This document shows, one piece after another, positions 35,087-45,391 of a stretch of DNA of 64,000 nucleotides (position 1 is the first letter of the stretch; each line of letters starts with the position of its first letter). The notes below the pieces were generated by a model that saw only the letters and a program-made list of their open reading frames with translations, did no database searches and was not told the origin of the DNA. The translations under genes and the position numbers were made by a program. Source of the stretch: Saccharina japonica (Eukaryota; Sar; Phaeophyceae; Laminariales; Laminariaceae); NCBI GenBank assembly GCA_008828725.1, contig MEHQ01004134.1, positions 649,798 through 713,797 of the forward strand. Reading direction: 5' to 3'.

Positions 35087-35529
35087 CTTTTTTTATGCTA
35101 TTTTACGTGTAATTCCATCTAAAGTTGGAGGTGTTCTTACTATGGCAGGGGCGATAGCTATACTTTTTACATGCCCTCTTTCGAATAAATGTGTACTACG
35201 TAGCGTCCTGCAGGCACGGCGTGCGAGTCCGCAACCGTAGCGCATGGTGGGCGCTCACCTGCGCCCTGAAGAATCCAGGCGGTTCGCAGCACACCGCCTG
35301 AACGATCGCGCAAGGGAATCGCACAGCGAGGCGCACAGCACGCCGCTTCCCCGACCCGATTTCGTCCCAAGCACGGCCACCTCTCCGCTCCTGGCAAGCA
35401 AGCAAAAAACGCCCGATGGAAACAACGACGCGAAGGCATTAGGCACACCCCCCCCCTCCAACCGCACTGTAAAGGCACGGCTCGACCCCCGCCCTACCAG
35501 ACTGCATAGATACAACGCACTGTAGAGGC

Positions 35530-35735
35530 ATGGGCATCAACGAGCGTAGTAACGGCGACGACGACGTGGAAGCTTTGCGGAAAAAACTTGCCGATGAAGG
35601 AGACTTGAAGGCCGCATGCCATATGATCTAATATCGATAACACGGCATGCGGCCGTCAGATCGCCGTCATCGGTAACAAGCTTTTCGCAAAACCTCCACT
35701 TTATCGCCGTCGCCGTTGCTACGCTCATCGACGCT
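35530..35735. repeat. Inverted duplication of a coding-like segment
   Basis: The plus strand from about 35527 reads NERSNGDDDVEALRKKLAD and EGDLKAACHMI. The minus strand from about 35735 reads DERSNGDGDKVEVLRK and, one frame over, DDGDLTAACRVID. The centre is a GGCCGCATGCC / GGCATGCGGCC hairpin. The right copy has an added Lys codon and a one-base frame change. Confidence 0.6.
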
Positions 35736-35829
35736 GGGAGCTTCGGCGGCGAGGCTCAGGGCGGCGAGGACGCCATTATCGTCAAAGAAGAAGAAACGCG
35801 TGCTACAGCAGAAGCACGGGTTGCAACTA

Positions 35830-35935
35830 TTACGGGACACCATAGTAAATAGGACCTACGGTACACACAAAAACCTATATGTTTATCTATTTTTGGTCAC
35901 AATATTTGGTCCTGTTTACTTTGGTCCTCCGTATT
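35830..35935. mobile_element. TTACGG-ended MITE, copy 2
   Basis: TTACGGGACACCATAGTAAA at left and TTTACTTTGGTCCTCCGTA at right, with the AATAGGACCTACGGTACAC and ATATTTGGTCCT cores of the family. Confidence 0.65.
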
Positions 35936-36474
35936 ATTTGTTTTCTGGGGATCCTCGCCCGAGGAGATTCATACTTCACACAACAAAAAACAGATTTTGA
36001 GGGGGGGGGGGGGTAATGAAAACTGACCCTGATGAACAATCCCGTGACCGAGGGTATCTCACCAACAATATATAGCGCAAAAACACAAAACTGAATTCCA
36101 ACGATAAGGCATGCCTTGCAGGGCGTATGCCTTATTGGGTATCATAGCTGGTGCCTCAGTCGAGAAGTCCCGTCAGTCACAACCATTGTTCGGGCCAAAA
36201 CTTTCTGCCCGCGTATCGTGGCACGTTACTCAAGACGAGGACATACGCGGGGGGCGAAGCGTGCGTTGCAGACCTCGGAAGGGAGTCGTACGATGTGTGG
36301 CTTCGCATTTTTCTGCGGGCTGCAAGGCCGTCAGAAGGGTTATATAGGGCGGGAGGCGTGAGCGAGGTCTTAGAAGCGCAACGCAACGTAACGCTAAGAT
36401 AAAACAAAAAAAACGAGCTGCGTCAGGCGGGAAAGAGTAAATATCACACGGTCAGCCAAGCTGCGACCGTTTCG

Positions 36475-36699
36475 TCAAACTGATGTAAATATAAGCACAC
36501 GCCTTTTCTCTCCGCACCGACGTAACGTCGACAAAGGGCACATGTCGGGGCCTAAAACGCACCCGAGGTCAAGAGCTAACACGTAGCCGAGGAGTTCCGG
36601 CCCTCCTACGCCGCTTTTCGGCTCCGGGGTCCGCCCGCCGCTTCGTGATCCTCGCCCTGCGCCGGAGCACACCACTTCGATAACCAGACAGAGCAAGAC
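36475..36699 (-). CDS. Candidate terminal exon, Ala/Arg-rich gene
   Basis: Acceptor TGCTCTCACATGCAG; in phase 0 it reads VLLCLVIEVVCSGAGRGSRS and ends RRVLIFTSV (75 codons with stop). In phase 1 the same bases read SGVLRRRARITKRRADPGAE and stop at 36569. Phase 0 fits the donor at 37268. Either way a terminal exon is plausible. Confidence 0.4.
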   Translation of the reverse strand, partial: VLLCLVIEVVCSGAGRGSRSGGRTPEPKSGVGGPELLGYVLALDLGCVLGPDMCPLSTLRRCGEKRRVLIFTSV

Positions 36700-37267
36700 C
36701 TGCATGTGAGAGCAAGCGTTTCGTATTAGACAAGAGGCGAGTGGACAGACGGTAAGTCAAGCGCTGATCGTGGGTTGAGCAAAACGCGTAATAATAATGT
36801 CAACACGTGCTATATGGAGGGTAGATCATCGCGCAGGTTGTCCTCATCTGGGGAAGTTTTCAGTCCAAGGCCCCCTCGATCGCAGAACTCTCTTCCTGAA
36901 CGATAAAACGGCGTCGTTTGTTCGTCCGAGTCGGAAAATCCAAATACGGTGGTACGAGTTACAGTTCTGCTACTACTGTTAGCAGTAATTCTGAGCCCCC
37001 AAATATAGACGTTACCGGCTGTTTCAGTTCCCGGTATTCGTCCCAAACAAAAATGAGATAATTTCTCCCGACCAATCACAGCCAAGCAAATTGAGGTCAA
37101 AACCCAAAAGCCTGAAGCATTTCAGCAGACCACGACTATAAAAATAGCAAAAAAGCATCGTGTGAAACCAGATTTCGTATACGTAAAAAAAAGTATGCAC
37201 AGCAGGCGAGCAACAGCAGCAGCAGCAGAGCAGCAGCCGCTGGAGGAGATGGAAGGTGGTGTGGTAC

Positions 37268-37350
37268 CTCTTCCACCCTCGCCACGCGCGCCTCGTGAAG
37301 TCGTCTCATTCCCTCCTCGGCGCCCAGCGCCGCTCGGGCTCCACGCATTT
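37268..37350 (-). CDS. Candidate exon, coiled-coil-like
   Basis: Acceptor CACCCCTAAGCAG and donor GAAGAG|GTACCA bound a frame reading MRGARAALGAEEGMRRLHEA then RVARVEE. Immediately upstream another frame reads RVRLDMEEELDDITKNV, which also looks like protein. A one-base indel near the CCCC/AAA runs would join them into one longer exon. Confidence 0.4.
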
Positions 37351-38421
37351 CTGCTTAGGGGTGCAAACGTTTTTCGTGATATCATCCAACTCTTCTTCCA
37401 TGTCAAGCCTCACGCGCTTCTCCCTATGTATGTATCAGTAAATATATACCCTGCTGGTATTATATATATATGCTTGTAGCTCCGGGGCCAGCGTCTCGGC
37501 CGACCGACGTTGAGCAACAGCCACGTCACGCGCACGAGCGACACCGTTGTGCCGTCGCTCCAGCGTACGTGGTAGTGGCGGCGGTCCGCGGCGTTCGCGG
37601 CGTGCCGCTCCCGCACTGCTACATGCCAACTTTTCCGGTGTGGTTGTCCCTGTCCGACCAAAATACTCGTGGTGCTTTTTTCTTTTTTCCGAAGCTTCTT
37701 GCGTTGTTTTGTTTTTTTTTGGCGAGAATTGCCTATGGTAGCGAACAAGTGAACTTTGAACGAGTGGTGCTTGACGGTGACGTCTTCGATTTCGATGCGG
37801 TTTTCGACTCTATGTGCGCTAAAACCCTATATGTCATTTTCTGTAGCTACACTTCTTCAATATTAATCGAGTCACTCTGCTACGGTCTGCATATTACTGG
37901 AAACACTGAAAATCACCCACTTCGACTGTTTTTAAAGCCCTTCGACGCGGAAAGACATTAGTATGGCAGTCGGAATGTAGAATACATCGTTTTACAGGCC
38001 TCCACGCAGTGAAAATTCTCAATTGTAGACGTATCAAAAGCTATCGTTGATGCCATGCAGTAGGTCTGGTATACTATATTCAAGTTATATTGGGACTCAA
38101 GGCAGTCCAAAATGTTGACGATTTTTCAGTCTATTCAAATGTTGCGTTTGGTGAAAATTTCATCTATTTAATCTGCCGTTTTTTTGTGGTCGTTAAGCAC
38201 CTCAGAATTACTGCTAACTGTAGTACATCACCATTCTCCTCCATAACCTTTATGAGCTTCCGAAAAAAAAAAACTATGTGCTTGCGCGGGCCACAACAAA
38301 GGTATTGGTATCGCTTTTACGCGATTTCGCGACAGCACTGCCCCCGTGATGTAGAAAACGCACATGCAGTTTCTATTCAAAACGATTTCCTCAAGACCAT
38401 CACCCGACCCAGAACCCTTAC

Positions 38422-39147
38422 CCGGCGACCTCCGTCCATCAGCCCGGCCGTCACGCAATGGTAGTCCGTGGCAAGCGCCGACCGACATGGAGCACCCGCA
38501 CAGTTGCCGCCGGCATCAACTCCCGGGTTAGACCGCCCTCTATCCCCGCTCCCGCTTGCTTCCCCCGAGCAGCGCCGACCCGCCCGGTGTTCGTCACCTC
38601 CCTCCGCCCTCGCCGCCGCCGCCGCCGCCGCATCGGCGTCGGCCCCTCTTCGCTTCGCCGCCTCGGGGAACGCCTCCCGTCGGAGCAGAAGCTGCGATAT
38701 GAACACTTCGAGGTCGAACACGCGTTGCCGGCTCTTGTCGATACTCGCAACAGCCCTTCTCCGCCCTGACTCCCCCTTCTCCCTCCCCGTCCGCCCCGTG
38801 GTGGTCCGCCCGCCACTTTCTTCGCCCCCCGCGCCACCGACACCTGCCTCCTCGCCGCCGGTACGGCGCTCACCGCATGCCTCCCCCGACCGTCGATCTG
38901 GGGGGGGCGCTCTCGCGGCTCCGGCCCCCTGCTCTTCGCGGGGCGCCGGCGGTGCCGGCCTTCCCGAAGCGGGGCGGCGGCAGGCCAGCGGGTGAGTGCT
39001 GATGAGCGGGCACGACGGGAGATCCCGGCCGAATGCCCACCAGACCGACAGAGGGTCTAGAGCGCCGTGGTTGTCATCGGCACCCCCCCCCCTGTTTTCT
39101 TTCGACACCCCACCACGGCCGCCGAGGTCGGGGTCGTCCACGGGAAA
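38422..39147 (-). CDS. Candidate 242-codon exon, low-complexity Ala/Gly/Arg-rich
   Basis: Acceptor ATCCTGGGCAG and donor GTCGCCGG|GTAAGG are good and the whole span is open in phase 0. The start reads VDDPDLGGRGGVSKEN and ALDPLSVWWAFGRDLPS; the middle is Arg/Gly/Ala-rich; then VFDLEVFISQLLLRREAFPE, an Ala9 run and a Gly/Ser-rich tail. No family. The plus strand is also open for 175 codons here (38468-38995) with a GTGAGT donor, so strand is not certain; the VFDLEVF segment favours minus. Confidence 0.5.
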
Positions 39148-39292
39148 CTGCCCAGGATCCCCGCTCTCGATCCCTCGAGGGCTGATGGTGAACTTTGTGT
39201 CGGGTGGAAGAGGGACGGGTGTGTGGGGATAATCTGAAATTTGCGAGAAAGGGACGGACGCATTACCAGGGAAGGAGGGCGGGGGGTCTCTG

Positions 39293-39830
39293 AGGGCACG
39301 TCATCTAATACGCTTTTAGGTTAATTGCTTAGGATCCACCGGGATGATATACTAGAAATATCCACTTCCTGGGGCAGCAATGGGAGCACTATGTAATTGC
39401 TTCGTGGGTGCCCCACCATAACCACTACCTGGTACGTGATACGACCATTCCCCTTGTGCGGAGTAAAGGTTCTCCACCCCGCACAAATGATCTAACAAGA
39501 CCGCCAGCTGTGATCGACCGCCAAAATAAAAAACCGGTACCCTGGTGGTCTAGCTCACGTAGTGGGCGGCGTGTTTTACAGTGTCGTTGCCAACCGACGC
39601 CAACCCAACCTATATACTATAGTTCGGGGGGGGGGGGGTGTACTTCATTTTCATGCATGGCCGTAGTCGTATGACCATAGACCCTCGCATCCCTACAATG
39701 CCGGGACGGAGCATGTCGGGTTTTCACCGACCAGGCAGGCATCGCTAGCACCATTTTGAGGGCACGTCATTTAATATGCTTTTAGGTTACTAATGGCTTA
39801 GGATCCACCGAGATAGTAAAATATAAATGT
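39293..39830. repeat. R1 repeat copy (permuted) between direct repeats
   Basis: GAGGGCACGTCATNTAATANG followed by CTTTTAGGTTA and CTTAGGATCCACCG occurs at about 39293-39350 and 39761-39820. Between them, reversed, is an R1 copy whose two halves are in the opposite order to copy a: poly-C block first, then the AGGTTGGGTTGGCGTCGGTT block. Confidence 0.6.
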
Positions 39831-40015
39831 ATCTAATAATAGTTCGTGTTTCGGGCTTAAGAGTCCCGTACAGCAGCCGGAGATTGGTCCGCCCGACTAT
39901 TAATACCAACGCTTGCTTCATGCCACTCCGAATTGGACGCGGCCTGTCGGCTTCGGAGGTCGTTCGACACACCCTTCGGAACTTTCCGCAAGAAAATTCC
40001 CGCACTACTACACTA

Positions 40016-40164
40016 CTACAGTAGCCTTCGCACCGACCGCAAAACTAGAGTCGAGAAACGCAGCAGTGACGGAGCTTCGCAGAACTCAAAAGTATGTTTC
40101 GGATGCCGTACTAATCGCGTGTCCAGGCAACCCGCACGAACCAAAACAGAAACGCGGCAACACA
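40016..40164 (-). CDS. Gene D, candidate terminal exon
   Basis: Acceptor CACCCCTACCTCCACCCTTTGCAG has a fine pyrimidine tract and enters with two bases, matching the one base left at 40228. It reads CCRVSVLVRAGCLDTRLVRH and ends RSVRRLL at TAG. The plus strand also has an open exon-like stretch here (RNAAVTELRRTQKYVSDAVL with a GAG|GTAGGG donor), so this exon is less sure than those upstream. Confidence 0.45.
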
Positions 40165-40227
40165 CTGCAAAGGGTGGAGGTAGGGGTGGGCGCAGGGTTT
40201 GCGCGAAACGCGCATCGCCTGACTCAC

Positions 40228-40264
40228 CTGTCCGTGGCCTCCCCCCGCTCACGTGCAGCCTCAC
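40228..40264 (-). CDS. Gene D, 37-nt exon
   Basis: Acceptor CCAACCTACCGACCCAG, donor GACAG|GTGAGTC; enters phase 0, leaves one base. Peptide VRLHVSGGRPRT. Phases agree on both sides. Confidence 0.45.
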
Positions 40265-40843
40265 CTGGGTCGGTAGGTTGGGGGAACGAAATGTTGGCGG
40301 AAACGGAGGCGTCGCGGCTTATTATGAGGCAGGCATGGGCGGGCCCAGAAGAGACCCAATGGAAACACGCAACAGCATCAGTTTAAATACTACACACGCT
40401 GTCCTTATTTCGTACCCTTGTTTCTTGTTTCTCGTTTTTGTTTATCCTCAGGCGGAATGGATGGTAAAAAATGAAGCTTAAGCTCATGTATGTCTGCCAG
40501 CTGTCTGCTGTCTCTCGTCGCCATGTACAACGATGTACTGTAGTTTCTCTGTGTCGTAGTTTTGTCACCACGGAGCTTGTACGTATCTCTCTAGGATTGG
40601 AGAATCGGCACGGACACTATTAATAGGTGTGCCGAATGTCGACGGGCGGAAACAATGGGTTAATGTGAAGAGCACACACATACCATACGAGCACGAAATA
40701 TTAAGCTATACATTGTTGGGGACGAGTTGGGTTGGTTTCGGGCTGGAGACAGGTTGTATGTAATAAAGTAAGTACGCAAAACAGGGGCGCAATATTATCC
40801 CCCTCAAATTCCAACTACTTCGTCCTCACAATCGTGTGTGCAG

Positions 40844-41045
40844 CTCTAAAGGGGATCAGGCGGCCTTTCGCAAAGGCCCTACGTATTTGCCGGACGCGCA
40901 TCACGAGAAATGCACCTACGAATCAGACCTGTCCGGGGGCAAAACAAAAAAGGCGGGGAACTTCGCGATTATCTTACCCGCCAAAGTTTACACGAAACGA
41001 GGCACGGCCAATGTACAGCTATCGGCGCCCCAGCGAACCAACTAA
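40844..41045 (+). CDS. Candidate plus-strand terminal exon, antisense to gene D intron
   Basis: Acceptor CTCACAATCGTGTGTGCAG; after one base the frame reads SKGDQAAFRKGPTYLPDAHH and AIILPAKVYTKRGTANVQL to TAA at 41043-41045. Composition looks like real protein. It lies entirely in the minus-strand intron 40265-41046, and its stop codon overlaps that intron's donor (GTTAGT). No plus-strand partner exon in matching phase was established. Confidence 0.4.
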
Positions 41046-41046
41046 C

Positions 41047-41337
41047 CTCCAACGCATGAATGGTATCGACCGCGTTAAGCACGATCACGTACAACCGGTC
41101 CGCCTCCTGCCCTTGCGCCGGCCCAGTGCGACTGCCTACGGGGCCCACATCGTGCGCCACAATAGAGGGAAACGGAGTCCCGCCGCCCCCCGGAACGATG
41201 TAGGAAAACGACGTCCCCGAGAATGGGAGGTCCCCGGAGGCGTGAACGGCAGCGACGTAGGAGGGTCCCGGCGCAACGAACACGCGGTAAACCCGATCCT
41301 CTTCTTCCTGCATTTCGGAAGCATAGCGAAGAGAAAC
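41047..41337 (-). CDS. Gene D, 97-codon exon
   Basis: Acceptor CATCTCTTTGGCAG, donor TTGGAG|GTTAGT, phase 0 at both ends. Reads VSLRYASEMQEEEDRVYRVF, then APGPSYVAAVHASGDLPFSG, then RLYVIVLNAVDTIHALE. The alternation of hydrophobic strands and Gly turns suggests a beta-rich fold. Family not recognised. One of the clearest exons in the window. Confidence 0.75.
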
Positions 41338-41873
41338 CTGCCAAAGAGATGACGTCATGGAAGGCGGAGGGATTCATTTTGGGATTTATTAGGTATAACG
41401 ACGAACAAAAAAACGGGGAGAGCGGTCCTGTCGACCGTCTATACGTACGAGTATACGAAGTACGGCAGTACAGGACAGCTAACAAGAAACAGGCTAAATA
41501 AGAAAGTCAGGCTGAGATTTAGAGGAAAAATAAGAAATTTGGGAGTCGTTATCTTGAAATTAGTGTAGAAAGCACCCTCTCTCAGATAAAAAATTCAGCC
41601 TGGACCAGATTTCCCGTTTCTTATTAGGTGTCCTGTACTGTATATAGCGACAAAAAAAGCTCACACACACAGAGAAGAGCGGCCCTACCGACCGTCTACA
41701 TATATATGATACGAGGGAGGTGGTCGTGCAGCAGGATTAATGGGTAATCATACTACGCAGCCCGTGTCGTGCACCTTCCCCACACTGCACTTCGGATGCA
41801 CCCTCTACACCAGCAGCCCAGGCTCCTTGATGTGGCTGATGGTTAGAACTGTCATCGTCAACTACTCACTTAC

Positions 41874-42157
41874 CCCCTCTGAATTCCCAAAGGGATTAAG
41901 ATCAGAGGTCACCAACAGGTGTGGGCTGGGCATGATTTCACCGGTGATGTCACGGGAGGCGTGCAAGTCAGGCTTGAGGGCACTGGGCACGGCGCTAACA
42001 GGATAAGTTGTCTTCACAATTGGCGCGGGTTTGCCGGACGGGAGGGGGTGGGGGGGGTTCCGCTTCTCGCATGAAGTGGCTACGGTCGCGCCGGCGGTTG
42101 AGCGAAGGATGAACATGGTCACATACCGACCAAAATTACCATCAGCATGGTCTACAG
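41874..42157 (-). CDS. Gene D, 284-nt exon
   Basis: Acceptor GGGAATTTTTCAG enters with two bases (phase from the 37-nt exon), donor GAGGGG|GTAAGTGAG is ideal and leaves phase 0. Reads VDHADGNFGRYVTMFILRST and later ASRDITGEIMPSPHLLVTSD. No named domain seen. Confidence 0.78.
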
Positions 42158-42276
42158 CTGAAAAATTCCCAAACAATCTACGAACATCTACAAAATACCA
42201 ACTGCTCGCTGCCTACCTAAGGGCGTGAGGCAAGCACGAGGCGTTGAGCAGGTTACACGGTCACGGCTAGACTTAC

Positions 42277-42313
42277 TGGAGCGACACACCCTTGAGGGAG
42301 TGCTCCCGGCATG
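42277..42313 (-). CDS. Gene D, 37-nt exon
   Basis: Acceptor TTTTGCCTCGAAAACCCCAG, donor GCTCCA|GTAAGTC. Entered in phase 0 from 42633 it reads HAGSTPSRVCRS and leaves one base, as the 42157 exon needs. Confidence 0.65.
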
Positions 42314-42632
42314 CTGGGGTTTTCGAGGCAAAATTTTCGACACAGACAGGTTTCGTTAAGGCGAAGCAGCCAGGCACGCCGTAGCGAGCATGACCAACAG
42401 CGCGGCCCAGAAAACAACGCGGCTCGCGCTTTGACATCGACCATTATACGTATGGCGACACCTCGTGTTCAGTCACGCACAGACGCCCCCTCGCTGGCAG
42501 CAGGCAACACACACACTCGTGGCAACTCGTGTCTCGCCCGCCTTAGAGCCCTTCCTCAAAAGGCCACAGCCCTTATCAATTAAAAGGCTACTCGCGACAT
42601 ACATCGGCCTACGGAAGAAGCCCAAGTCTCAC

Positions 42633-42863
42633 CACGGCAACCACGAGAAAACCGTCCGCGCTCTCCGTCACTGCCACTGACGCGGGCTCCCGGTCGCCCA
42701 TACCCATCCCTAACCCCCCCAGCCCCTCCTCTTCCTCCTGCTCCTCCTCGGCGTCCCCCACGCCCGCCTCGTTGTCGCCGTCCGTGACATCCCTATTCTC
42801 CGCGCCTCCTCCACGGGCGGTGTTGCAAAGCGGACCGAGTTTGAGGGGAAACACCCACGGTTC
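42633..42863 (-). CDS. Gene D, acidic 77-codon exon
   Basis: Acceptor CCATGGCACGGCAG, donor GCCGTG|GTGAGAC; phase 0 both ends. Begins EPWVFPLKLGPLCNTARGGG, then an acidic run (GDAEEEQEEEEGLGG), then VAVTESADGFLVVAV. The acidic linker is probably disordered. Confidence 0.68.
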
Positions 42864-43327
42864 CTGCCGTGCCATGGGGAGTTCCGACATCATTAAGGGG
42901 GCGTGTGTGTGGTTCGGGGAGAGACGCACCGCCACTTCGTGTGGGGGCGGGGGACAGGGGGTACTGCCGGTTGCAATTTCAAGAAATGCAGGGACGTTTG
43001 GGGTGTGGCGGGCGAACCCACTCCGGAGTAAAAAACGACTGAAAAATTACCGGAAACGCGACCGACGGAGGCCTTCCTACTCACGCTCCTCAAACACGGA
43101 CGAACGTAACAGTTGGCGATTCTGACGGCCGAAACAACAGAAAACATCAAGCCCTCCGATGCGGAGCGATGCATCTACGGAAATATCTGGAGGGTATCAT
43201 TCCAATGCCGCCATTTTTTTCTGTGAGTGGTGCCCCCCTGTTTTGTTTCAGAACATAGTTATGACCCGGAAACTACTTTCAGGGTGTGTGTTATCTTGCG
43301 CGCTATGCTAAGGCGGGACGTCTGTAC

Positions 43328-43541
43328 CTCGCCAGGCCTGGACAGGCCCGGCCACTGGAGGCGCACTCTGCGTAGCTCGAGCCGGGAAGGGTTCGCCGGC
43401 GGGCCGCAGCAGACCGCGACGTGTTCGCCATCTGCCGTGAAGCCGAGCAGCACCCTGGCGCCATCGCACACGAACACACGTTTCGCCCGAAAACAAAACA
43501 GGAGGACGAGATCAGCCGCTTGCCGATGGGATCTCACACAG
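43328..43541 (-). CDS. Gene D, 214-nt exon
   Basis: Acceptor ATGCTACGCCTCATCAG, donor GGCGAG|GTACAG. Reads ADLVLLFCFRAKRVFVCDGA and RVLLGFTADGEHVAVCCGPP: short hydrophobic beta strands like a propeller blade or PH-type sheet, but no signature is decisive. Separated from the 34-nt exon by only a 45-nt intron. Confidence 0.7.
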
Positions 43542-43586
43542 CTGATGAGGCGTAGCATTCATGACAGAGCAAGCAAGGTCACTTAC

Positions 43587-43620
43587 GGGGCAGATCGGAA
43601 TTTTAATCGCGCAAAGGCAT
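43587..43620 (-). CDS. Gene D, 34-nt exon
   Basis: Acceptor GCCTGTCGCTGTTTCAG, donor TGCCCC|GTAAGTGAC. Reads AFARLKFRSAP with the next exon's first base; phase agrees downstream. Confidence 0.62.
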
Positions 43621-43954
43621 CTGAAACAGCGACAGGCCGCGCGAGTGGTCAAGCCGGTGGTCTACACAAGCCGCACTCGCCCCCGCGCGGAAAGCGCTGC
43701 ATGCTTCCCCCCCCCGCGCCAACGGCGGGGTGCGTTTTTTTCTCGAGGGCCATTGCGCCGTAATCAACGCCTCCCCCGAAGAACTCGATTGAAGCAAAGA
43801 TGAATGCGGTGCTCTACAGCCTCATCTCTCTACTCCAGCCGCAGCGGCCGCAGCAGCAGCAGCAGCAACAAAGTCTCAAGTATGTAACAGTTTTATAGGT
43901 CAACTGGGCGCAGACACAAAGGGCGCGGTCACATGCACGATGAACGTTACCCAC

Positions 43955-44229
43955 CTGTCGTGTCGTAAGCCCACAGGTATAACGTTGGACATGGAGTACA
44001 CTAGGCTTCCAAGACCTCTAGGCAGCCCGAGGGTCGTCGGGAGGTTACCTTTCCTGCCCAGAGCTTGCCTGCGCGACGCGAGTTGCACCGCGAGAACACG
44101 CAGCAGGCAGGCATCATCAGCGTAACAGACAGCATCATCAGCGTAACACACAGCATCAACATACCGGCAGCGTAGTCGAAGGTACAGTGGTTCCATGCCT
44201 CGGCTTGCCGTGAGGTCGGCCAGTGCCAT
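43955..44229 (-). CDS. Gene D, probable first coding exon
   Basis: ATG at 44229 in good context (GGGCATGGCA) with an in-frame TGA 18 bases upstream. Reads MALADLTASRGMEPLYLRLR, a tandem duplication giving CYADDAVCYADDA, then SMSNVIPVGLRHDR to donor GACAG|GTGGGT. It leaves phase 2. A weak 41-nt exon at about 43836-43876 over the CAG tract would restore the phase needed at 43620 but encodes a Cys run, so the join is unresolved. Confidence 0.5.
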
Positions 44230-44899
44230 GCCCGACGGAAAATTTCATGGTTTGACTGCGTCGCCGTTCTGCTCATTTTTCATACGACTCTGATGCTGGG
44301 AGCAGGAGCATACATGATACTCGTATACGAAGTACATATAGCGCTATGACTGCGAGCGCAGGATACAACTCGCTTTGTACGTTGCGGCAGGCTGCAGGGC
44401 TACGTACTTGCAGAGCTGTCGCTCTAACCGAATGCCGTACTCTGTACCATACCCTTGGTACTTAAAGTAATATCATAGGTACCTGGTTAACTGTGGTTTA
44501 ATGGTGATATAATAAAGACGTTTCCAGAATCCCTTCTCAAAAACACGAGTAACCAGGTTCTCACTACGAGTACGGAAGTACGTCGAGCAACGCCCGTCCC
44601 GAAACCCGAGCATTTGGACATGCTACCCAGGGTAAAACTGTACACAGAACCCAGGGCAAACGGGTATACCCGAACTTTTTACGAGGTGCTACCAGCACCC
44701 GTGGCCGGGTACCCGCTTTTTGAGGTGCACGGACAAACCCGGGTAGCGCGGATACTGACGCACCCGTACAACATGCAGCCAGTAGCAGGCCAGGGTAAGT
44801 GGAGTCTGCCGGTCTGGTAAAGCAGCGTGTGTGCGTGCTGGGGATCCTGACATATTTTCAAAAGTCGTCAGAGTACCAGCAGTCCTCCGGGTACCAACT

Positions 44900-45135
44900 A
44901 TTTTAGCTTCTCGCGCTCTTGGTACTGGTGAGACTCAGCCATTTCAGCTTCTCGTACTCTTGGCACTGGCGGGACTCAGTCATTTCAGCCACCAGGCACC
45001 GTTGGGACTGGCGGAATTCAGCCAGTTCAGCCACCAGGCACTCTTGGGACTGGCGGAACTCAGCCGGTTCAGCTCCCAGGTATCCTTGGGGCTGGCGGGA
45101 CTTAGTTATTTCAGTCCCCAGGTACCCTGGTGGGG
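44900..45135 (+). repeat. CTGGCGGGACTCAG minisatellite
   Basis: About five degenerate units of roughly 38-40 bases with TTGGGACTGGCGGAACTCAG and CCAGGCACTC words; repeat-encoded peptides on both strands are ignored. Confidence 0.65.
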
Positions 45136-45391
45136 ACTGGGTCCTCCAAAAAAAAAGGTACTGTCTACGTATATATAGACTTAGTACATAGAACTTCTTT
45201 GCTTCGGAAGCTCTCCTCGGCATATGTTGGTACCTCACAGCCACTCTCAGCCTCTAATTGCCGAAGCACAAGTTACTTGCCGTCCGTTCCGGAGGTTCCC
45301 GGCTTTCTGTGTTTTTATTTCTAAAATTGCAATTTCAACTTTTTTACTTTAATTTTTTTTTAAATACGTCAGCTGTGAGTACGACCAATTG

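Larger units (their letters stand above)
40016..44229 (-). other. Locus: gene D, multi-exon gene of unknown family
   Basis: Exons in order: 44229-43955 (probable), [43876-43836?], 43620-43587, 43541-43328, 42863-42633, 42313-42277, 42157-41874, 41337-41047, 40264-40228, 40164-40016. From 43620 on, every join agrees in phase with no forced choice except at the last two exons. About 370 residues from 43620 to the stop. The product alternates beta-strand-like segments with Gly/Pro-rich and acidic linkers; no signal peptide, membrane segment or catalytic motif is visible. Introns range from 45 to 782 nt, much shorter than in the RING gene. Confidence 0.65.

Noticed and set aside
38468-38995. Plus-strand 175-codon Pro/Ala/Ser-rich frame with a GTGAGT donor
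   Set aside because: The minus strand has better bounded, phase-0 splice sites and a more protein-like VFDLEVFISQLL segment; the plus frame is kept only as an alternative.
43227-43763. 178-codon plus-strand frame
   Set aside because: It is antisense to the phase-consistent gene D exons 43328-43541 and 43587-43620.
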